Source of the DNA: CAZSLZ01 sp964607865
GTDB taxonomy: Bacteria > Vulcanimicrobiota > JAJTBE01 > CAZSLZ01
DNA length: 12,315 nucleotides
NCBI GenBank assembly: GCA_964607865.1
Contig: CAZSLZ010000109.1
Span: 1 to 12,315, forward strand
Direction: 5' to 3'
Below are positions 7,656 to 12,315 of the stretch, piece after piece. A program made the position numbers and the translations under genes. Position 1 is the first letter of the stretch, and each line of letters opens with the position of its first letter. Under the pieces are notes generated by a model. The model was given only the letters and a program-made list of their open reading frames with translations. It had not been told where the DNA came from and did no database searches.

Positions 7656-9629
7656 ATGAAAGAAATTACCTCAAAACAAATTAATTATAAGTCACCACTG
7701 AAACAGGCAAAACCGGAAAAGATATTCTGTAAGCCGGATGAGGCTGAAGAAAAGCAGGTTGGAGTTAAAGACCGGTTTATTACCCAGCCCGTTCCTCAAC
7801 AGAAAAGAATCCAGATTGCCCTGGACAAGGCAAAAATGGTGGGCGCTGAAATATCCGGTTACACAAGCATGATAGTTCTTGGGTCATCATTGGGCACCAG
7901 TCTGGCAGTTGCCATTTCAGGGCCGGCAATTATACCCATTGCAATCTGCGGTGGTGTTGGTGTTCTTGCCGGAGCTGCGTCCTATGCCACAGGAATTGAC
8001 AAAAAAGTTGGAGAAGCCTTGAAAAAAGGAATTGATATTGCGCTTACCCCTGTAGCTTACGTGGGCAGAAAAATTAAGAATGCGTTTTCAAAAGCTATTG
8101 ATTTGATAAAACCTGACAAGAATTCGTCCGAGGGTTTAAAACATACGAAGGAATCCGTTTCGAGGCATCTTTCAACTGCAGGGGAAACCCGGAACTCCAG
8201 GGAAAACCTAGATAAGACTGAAAGGAAAGAGATTTCCAGTAATGAAATAGCTTCTAAATTGGCTGGCAGTCTGGGAACTGTGGCAAAAGCCGGCAGGGGG
8301 GTTCCCAATATTTTGTATCCCCAGGTTATTGATGCCTCAGCTGCCCAAAAAGAAGTTGTTTATCAGGTTCTTGATTCTCTTCCTGCCAGTACTGCCACCA
8401 GTGCCGACCGGATCTTCATGGCGCCGGATCTTGAGCCTCTGGGCAGAGCCACTGCGCTGCCTGCGGAAAGCCTGGTGGAGCTTAGAAAAATGCCTGAGGT
8501 TATGGGAAAGGGTACTCCCATAGAAACCCTGATTCACGAGATGGGGCATACCCATGATTTTGCCAGTGGCCCCACTCCGTTTATTAACCGCAGCTCATTT
8601 GAGCCTTTCGGTGAGGGGCCATATTTTTATGAAGCTTATGAAATGGGCAGGGAAGCTCCCTATGCAGCTAAAAACCGTTTTGAAGACTGGGCCCAGTCTT
8701 TTGAGGCATATTATGCTGAGCCTGAAAACCTGCAGGCACAATGCCCTGAAAAGTTTGAAGCAATTAAGGAATTTCATGAAAGTTCAGTGTATGACAAGGT
8801 TGTAGAAAAGACAGGTATAAGGGAAGCTGGGAAGAAATTATCCGAAGCCATAGATGCAGTGCCGGGTTTGAGAACTGGCATCAACATGGCCCGCAATGCT
8901 GCCGGGCCCATTACTTTCCGAATTGGGGTGGAAGACTACAAAAAAGGACTTGGTAAAGATAATAAAGCAGAAAAATTCAGTGGTAAAATGAACATGGCCC
9001 AGGGGATAGCATATTCAACGAAGTTCCTTGCACCGGTGGGACTGGGGATAACCGCCGCGAAATGGCTTATGGGCAGAAGAATTAAAAAGGGCAAGTTGGC
9101 AGTTGAAAAAGCTGATAAGATCGCATCAGGTTTTCTTGCAGCCATGACCGGGCCACTGGGAATGATTACTCTGGCTGCAAGCCAGGTGTTAACTGAAAAC
9201 GGCAAAAAGGCTCAGAAAGATGGGCATGGGCAGGTTCCTGCCAAAAAGGATGATATCAGGCTGGAATATGAGGATGTTCATTATGACAGTAATATTACCC
9301 CCAGTGTTTTAAACACCGGCTCCAGACCTGAAAGAAAATCATACAAATTAACATCTGATGATAAAAAACTCATTGCCAAGGTTAGCACGGGGGCATTGGC
9401 AGGCGGCGTGGCAGGAACAGCTGCAGGGTTTACAGTAGGAGGGCTTATAGGCACCACTGTTGGCGCTTTGATTGGCGGGCCTGTTGGAGCATCTGTTCTG
9501 GGATTGGCCGGATATGCTGCCGGAACCCTTTTTGGCTCATATAAGGGCGGTAAAATGGGAGCAAAAATCGGTAAATACCTTGGTGAAAATAACATTGAAA
9601 CAATAAGAAAGTCAGATGCTGAGCAATAA
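7656..9629 (+). CDS. Predicted membrane-associated zinc metallopeptidase with glycine zippers, M34/lethal-factor-like (paralog 1)
   Basis: This 657-residue protein has no signal peptide. In order it has a hydrophilic N-terminus (1-60), a hydrophobic Gly/Ala-rich segment (about 66-112), an amphipathic stretch (115-152) and a charged linker. The predicted peptidase domain (about 200-390) follows, then helical parts with hydrophobic segments near 448-473 and 489-512, a linker, and a C-terminal glycine zipper (579-639). HEMGH at 294-298 gives two zinc-binding His and the catalytic Glu295. Glu343 in FEDWAQSF is the likely third ligand and Tyr336, seven residues before it, the likely transition-state Tyr. 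The same Tyr-x6-Glu spacing occurs in anthrax lethal factor and in PPEP-1, which support an M34-like fold. The start is the first ATG after the promoter. It may act as a toxin or as a membrane-bound protease; the substrate is unknown. Confidence 0.85.
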   Translation: MKEITSKQINYKSPLKQAKPEKIFCKPDEAEEKQVGVKDRFITQPVPQQKRIQIALDKAKMVGAEISGYTSMIVLGSSLGTSLAVAISGPAIIPIAICGGVGVLAGAASYATGIDKKVGEALKKGIDIALTPVAYVGRKIKNAFSKAIDLIKPDKNSSEGLKHTKESVSRHLSTAGETRNSRENLDKTERKEISSNEIASKLAGSLGTVAKAGRGVPNILYPQVIDASAAQKEVVYQVLDSLPASTATSADRIFMAPDLEPLGRATALPAESLVELRKMPEVMGKGTPIETLIHEMGHTHDFASGPTPFINRSSFEPFGEGPYFYEAYEMGREAPYAAKNRFEDWAQSFEAYYAEPENLQAQCPEKFEAIKEFHESSVYDKVVEKTGIREAGKKLSEAIDAVPGLRTGINMARNAAGPITFRIGVEDYKKGLGKDNKAEKFSGKMNMAQGIAYSTKFLAPVGLGITAAKWLMGRRIKKGKLAVEKADKIASGFLAAMTGPLGMITLAASQVLTENGKKAQKDGHGQVPAKKDDIRLEYEDVHYDSNITPSVLNTGSRPERKSYKLTSDDKKLIAKVSTGALAGGVAGTAAGFTVGGLIGTTVGALIGGPVGASVLGLAGYAAGTLFGSYKGGKMGAKIGKYLGENNIETIRKSDAEQ

Positions 9630-9659
9630 ATAGAGTTTTTCACTTTCGTTTTTTTAACA

Positions 9660-9673
9660 AATTGTTAACAATT
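9660..9673. promoter_or_regulatory. Palindromic candidate operator at the paralog 2 promoter
   Basis: AATTGTTAACAATT is a perfect 14-base palindrome overlapping the predicted -35 of the second gene. It contains the TTGTTAACA shared with the first gene's upstream region. Its position suits a repressor, but no regulator gene is visible nearby. Confidence 0.4.
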
Positions 9674-9700
9674 AACACTGTGTAATTTTATTATTATCAT
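9672..9700 (+). promoter_or_regulatory. Predicted sigma-70 promoter of the 669-residue gene
   Basis: TTAACA (9672-9677) and TATCAT (9695-9700) are separated by 17 bases; each differs from consensus at one base. The start would be near 9707, about 27 bases before the ATG, matching the leader length of the first paralog. No terminator was found between the genes, so read-through may also contribute. Confidence 0.55.
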
Positions 9701-9733
9701 GGTAGAATATAAGAAAATTGTAAGGGTGCAAAT

Positions 9734-11743
9734 ATGAGTGAAATTAACAATCAGAATCATATAAATACCAGCCTGAGGTTGACCGGGGCCAGCAAAACAG
9801 GCTCTTCCGGTAAAATTGAAAATATAAAAGCCGGGAAAGCACCCCAGATTGATATTTCCGATAAATTTGAAACGACCCGGTCGCAACGGATTCAGAAATT
9901 TTTCGATAAAGCTCAGCTTCAGATGGCAGATAAAGCCAGCCTGTTCAGCATGGGGGCAGTTGGCGGAATTATTGCCACTGCAGTAACCTGGAGTGTTTTT
10001 CCGCACCAGATTGCCATAGCTGCTGCAGCGGGCTTGGGCGCCCTGGCAGGTATGGAAGCCAAACAATATGGAATCGATGTCAAAGTGGGCAAAGCTTTGC
10101 AAAAAGGTATCAATATTGCCCTTACTCCCGCTGTTATAGCTGGAAGGCATATGAAAAAAGCCTTCAGCCACCTGTTCAAGTTGATTAAGCCCGGTAATGA
10201 AGATGAGAAAAAATCTGAACTTGGTAATGATAAGAAAAGCCTGAGCAAAAATATGCAGGGGAATATTTCCAACGGTAAAAAGGTTGAAGAATCAAATTCC
10301 GAACGGCAATTGAAAAAGGCAGGCAATCAACAGACAGCTTCAAAACTGGCAGGAAGCCTGGGAACTGTTGCCAAGGCCGCCCGTTCTGCCCCAGATATAA
10401 TTTATCCCTCAATAAAGGGCGCCACGGAAGCTCAGAAGGCAATGATTATGGAAACCCTGGACCAATTACCCCTGAGCCATGTTACAGCAACAAATTCTAT
10501 TACAATCAATCCTGATCTGGCATCAAAAGTTATGCTGGATACCCCCGAGGGTACCACAGTTGCGGGTTTGTGCAGGGATTTATTATTCGACAGGCCAGTT
10601 GATGTGGATCAATTTTATGCCAACATACCCGGCGAGGGTGAGGGAGTTCTTATTCATGAAATGGGCCATGCCGCTGACATGTCAAAATTACCAGGGCCTT
10701 TTCTGGGAAGAAGCCTGCAGGCGCCTTTCGGCGAGGGGCCCTATATTTTTGATCCCAGCACTGACTTTTCACCCAATTCAACTTACGCATCTACCAATAT
10801 GATGGAAGATTTTGCCCAGTCTTACAAGGCATATCATACCGACCCCGCAGCTTTGAAAGCCCAGTGCCCCGAAAAATTCGCTGCTATGGAAGAGTTTCAT
10901 GAACCTGGGCTTTACGATAAAGTGTTGGACAAAACCGGAGTTCGTGAAGTTGGTAAGAATGTAGCTGAAACTATTGATAAAGTTCCCGGCCTGAGAACCA
11001 CCCTGGAGGTTGCAGGTGCGGTAACAGGCCCAATTACCATAAGAATGGGCGCCCATAAGTTAGAAAAAGGAATAAAAGAAAATGATGTTGAGAAAAAATT
11101 CCGGGGAAAGATGGAAATGGCTGCAGGGGCAGCTTATTCTTCACGGTTTCTGGCTCCCCTGGGGCTGGGTATAACCGGCGCTAAATGGATTATGGGAAAA
11201 ATGGTTAAAAAGGGAAAACTTACCGTTGAGCGGGCGCATGCCATTTCTTCAAAATTCCTTGCCAGTATGACAGGGCCTCTGGGCCTTATTACTCTGGCAG
11301 CAGCCAACCAGATGACTCAACCCCGAGAGGGTGAAGAACATATTAAAACCGGCACCATTAAGAATACGGTAACTGAAAAACCTGCTGAAACTGAAGCGAT
11401 GAAAAAGAAAGGTACGGCCGGAAAATCCAAAAAGAAGAAGAAAAAAGAACCCACTCCCTATGATTTGACCTGGGATGACAAAAAATATATGGCAAAAGTT
11501 GGAGCTGGAGCTGTGGTTGGCGGAGCTACAGGCACAGTCGCCGGTTACGTCGCGGGCTCTACTGTGGGCGCCACTATAGGTGCGCTGGTGGGAGGCCCAC
11601 TGGGGGCGTCAGTGCTGGGGCTGGCAGGGGCAGCTGTAGGAACCTTGGCTGGTTCTTACAAAATGGCCCAGGCTGGCGCAAAAATAGCTGACGGTATCGG
11701 TAAAAAGAAGCCTGAGAGTATGGAAAACAATAAAAACGATTAA
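9734..11743 (+). CDS. Predicted membrane-associated zinc metallopeptidase with glycine zippers, M34/lethal-factor-like (paralog 2)
   Basis: This 669-residue tandem paralog of the preceding gene has the same architecture. A hydrophobic Ala/Gly-rich segment (about 69-108) precedes an amphipathic stretch with KGINIALTP, then a charged linker. The peptidase domain has HEMGH at 308-312, Tyr351 and Glu358 in MEDFAQSY as third ligand. Hydrophobic parts lie near 461-487 and 504-524. A Lys-rich linker (557-572, including six Lys in a row) leads to a C-terminal glycine zipper (592-648). Near-identical blocks shared with paralog 1 include SKLAGSLGTVAKA, PFGEGPY, MTGPLG and GASVLGLAG. The first 45 residues and the linkers differ, and the segment between about 255 and 305 is longer here. 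The ATG follows AAGGGTG by five bases. It has no signal peptide and no recognised partner. Divergence in both linkers suggests an old duplication. Confidence 0.85.
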   Translation: MSEINNQNHINTSLRLTGASKTGSSGKIENIKAGKAPQIDISDKFETTRSQRIQKFFDKAQLQMADKASLFSMGAVGGIIATAVTWSVFPHQIAIAAAAGLGALAGMEAKQYGIDVKVGKALQKGINIALTPAVIAGRHMKKAFSHLFKLIKPGNEDEKKSELGNDKKSLSKNMQGNISNGKKVEESNSERQLKKAGNQQTASKLAGSLGTVAKAARSAPDIIYPSIKGATEAQKAMIMETLDQLPLSHVTATNSITINPDLASKVMLDTPEGTTVAGLCRDLLFDRPVDVDQFYANIPGEGEGVLIHEMGHAADMSKLPGPFLGRSLQAPFGEGPYIFDPSTDFSPNSTYASTNMMEDFAQSYKAYHTDPAALKAQCPEKFAAMEEFHEPGLYDKVLDKTGVREVGKNVAETIDKVPGLRTTLEVAGAVTGPITIRMGAHKLEKGIKENDVEKKFRGKMEMAAGAAYSSRFLAPLGLGITGAKWIMGKMVKKGKLTVERAHAISSKFLASMTGPLGLITLAAANQMTQPREGEEHIKTGTIKNTVTEKPAETEAMKKKGTAGKSKKKKKKEPTPYDLTWDDKKYMAKVGAGAVVGGATGTVAGYVAGSTVGATIGALVGGPLGASVLGLAGAAVGTLAGSYKMAQAGAKIADGIGKKKPESMENNKND

Positions 11744-11831
11744 GCCAGATCTCTCTGAAAACGGTTCAGTAAAGGAATTGCAGGATAATTTGTAAGAAAC
11801 TATATTTTTTTCAAAAAAATCAAAAAAAGTA

Positions 11832-11860
11832 TTGCATTTTAAAAAACGTTGTGATATAAT
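11832..11860 (+). promoter_or_regulatory. Sigma-70 promoter of tRNA-Asn
   Basis: TTGCAT (11832-11837) and a perfect TATAAT (11855-11860) are spaced by 17 bases. Transcription would begin near 11867, about 30 bases before the mature tRNA. Confidence 0.8.
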
Positions 11861-11897
11861 ACCGGTGCAAAAGAGGAAAAACCTCAGATGCACTCAT

Positions 11898-11969
11898 TGC
11901 GCAGTAGCTCAACGGCAGAGCAATCGGCTGTTAACCGATTGGTTGTAGGTTCGAATCCTACCTGCGCAG
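11898..11969 (+). tRNA. tRNA-Asn (GTT)
   Basis: The 72 bases fold into a complete cloverleaf. The acceptor TGCGCAG pairs fully with CTGCGCA, the D stem is GCTC/GAGC, and the anticodon stem is ATCGG/CCGAT. The loop CTGTTAA has anticodon GTT at 11930-11932. A five-base variable loop and the T stem GTAGG/CCTAC with loop TTCGAAT follow, and the discriminator is G. The 3' CCA is not encoded and must be added by nucleotidyltransferase. It reads the Asn codons AAC and AAU. Confidence 0.97.
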
Positions 11970-11977
11970 TTTTTATT

Positions 11978-12001
11978 TCGGTAATTATAATAATTAACCG
12001 A
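11978..12001. terminator. Possible hairpin between tRNA-Asn and the convergent iron-sulfur gene
   Basis: TCGGTAATTA pairs with TAATTAACCGA, with one bulged A, across a TAA loop, between two convergent transcripts. No T-run follows on either strand, although TTTTTATTT lies just before it on the plus strand. It may be a weak terminator or chance. Confidence 0.3.
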
Positions 12002-12018
12002 GAAGGAATCATATCAAG

Positions 12019-12315
12019 TCAGTTTTTCTGTATTTCCTTATTCATTATTTTCAGATGAACATGTTTGCATTTCAGGCAGTTCAGGCATCGGATACAATCA
12101 GCAGAATTGGGGTTTTCATAAATTGCAATGTCCATTGGGCAGTTTTTTTTGCAATGTCCGCATTTTTTGCAGTTTTCATCCACCTCAATTTTTATTAAAC
12201 TCCATCGGTTAAAATATCCCAGAATTGCTCCCATAGGACAAATTGCCTTGCAGAAAAATCTGCCGGAATATACTACGGCAACAATAGTAAGTATAAGTAT
12301 GGAGATTTTAAGATA
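12019..12315 (-). CDS. Membrane-bound 4Fe-4S protein, NapH-like, C-terminal part (partial)
   Basis: This is the last 98 codons of a gene entering from the right edge; the reading frame is open to the window end, so an internal ATG at 12234 is not the start. The visible part begins in a membrane helix, followed by SGRFFCKAICPMGAI, the Cys-x3-Cys-Pro motif typical of NapH/NosR/CcoG-like polyferredoxin membrane proteins. Then come two ferredoxin-like cluster motifs. The first is canonical (CKKCGHCKKNCP). The second, CIRCLNCLKCKH, has Cys spaced two-two-two, with one residue fewer before the fourth Cys than usual and no Pro. Such proteins pass electrons across or along the membrane. The partner and the pathway lie outside the window. 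Confidence 0.85.
   Translation of the reverse strand, partial: YLKISILILTIVAVVYSGRFFCKAICPMGAILGYFNRWSLIKIEVDENCKKCGHCKKNCPMDIAIYENPNSADCIRCLNCLKCKHVHLKIMNKEIQKN

Noticed and set aside
9281..9643. An antisense open frame of 120 residues opposite the glycine zipper
   Set aside because: It is the complement of Gly-rich codons, with Pro/Ala-rich composition and no credible ribosome site. The same applies to frames at 9919-10326 and 9665-10171.
11755..11769. CTGAA/TTCAG hairpin after the second metallopeptidase gene as a terminator
   Set aside because: The stem is only five base pairs and no T-run follows directly.
11898..11969. tRNA-Asn as an integration site for a mobile element
   Set aside because: No integrase and no duplicated tRNA end were seen in the window.
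1..12315. CRISPR array or insertion sequence
   Set aside because: No regularly spaced repeats, transposase or terminal inverted repeats were found.

Overview
The window is a moderately AT-rich bacterial chromosome segment with ordinary sigma-70-like promoters, good Shine-Dalgarno sites, an ATP-binding-cassette (ABC) transporter with a lipoprotein binding component, a type IV prepilin and a tRNA-Asn. Nothing fixes the phylum. The mix of a stand-alone prepilin, many genes without close recognisable relatives and a NapH-like iron-sulfur protein would fit an uncultured lineage, but that is a guess.

Left part (1-4319, all minus strand): a dpp/opp-type operon read right to left. It encodes a family 5 lipoprotein binding protein (2514-4319), an OppB-type permease (1492-2493), an OppC-type permease (582-1448) and the first 184 residues of an OppD-type ATPase that runs off the left edge. 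The gaps are 20, 43 and 28 bases, and each downstream gene has its own ribosome site. The ATPase has an unusual charged N-terminal extension.

Middle (4561-7441, minus strand): a Cys/His-rich prepilin with its own promoter, an unrecognised 343-residue protein ending at a clear terminator, and a 372-residue coiled-coil protein that may be a distant TelA relative. The last two are probably co-transcribed, with a hairpin between them.

Right of a 214-base divergent intergenic region (7442-7655), on the plus strand, lie the two most interesting genes: tandem paralogs of 657 and 669 residues. Each has an N-terminal hydrophobic, Gly-rich segment and a charged linker. These are followed by a predicted zinc metallopeptidase whose HEMGH plus downstream Tyr-x6-Glu layout resembles anthrax lethal factor and Pro-Pro endopeptidases (family M34). 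Further hydrophobic segments, a variable linker and a C-terminal glycine zipper with Gly at nearly every fourth residue over about 61 residues complete them. Neither has a signal peptide. Each has its own predicted promoter, and both promoters carry a shared TTGTTAACA element. With the divergent TelA-like pair they could form a membrane-acting protease system; that is inference.

Right edge: a tRNA-Asn(GTT) with a near-consensus promoter, then the C-terminal part of a membrane-bound 4Fe-4S protein on the minus strand. No CRISPR array, insertion sequence, integrase or rRNA was seen.
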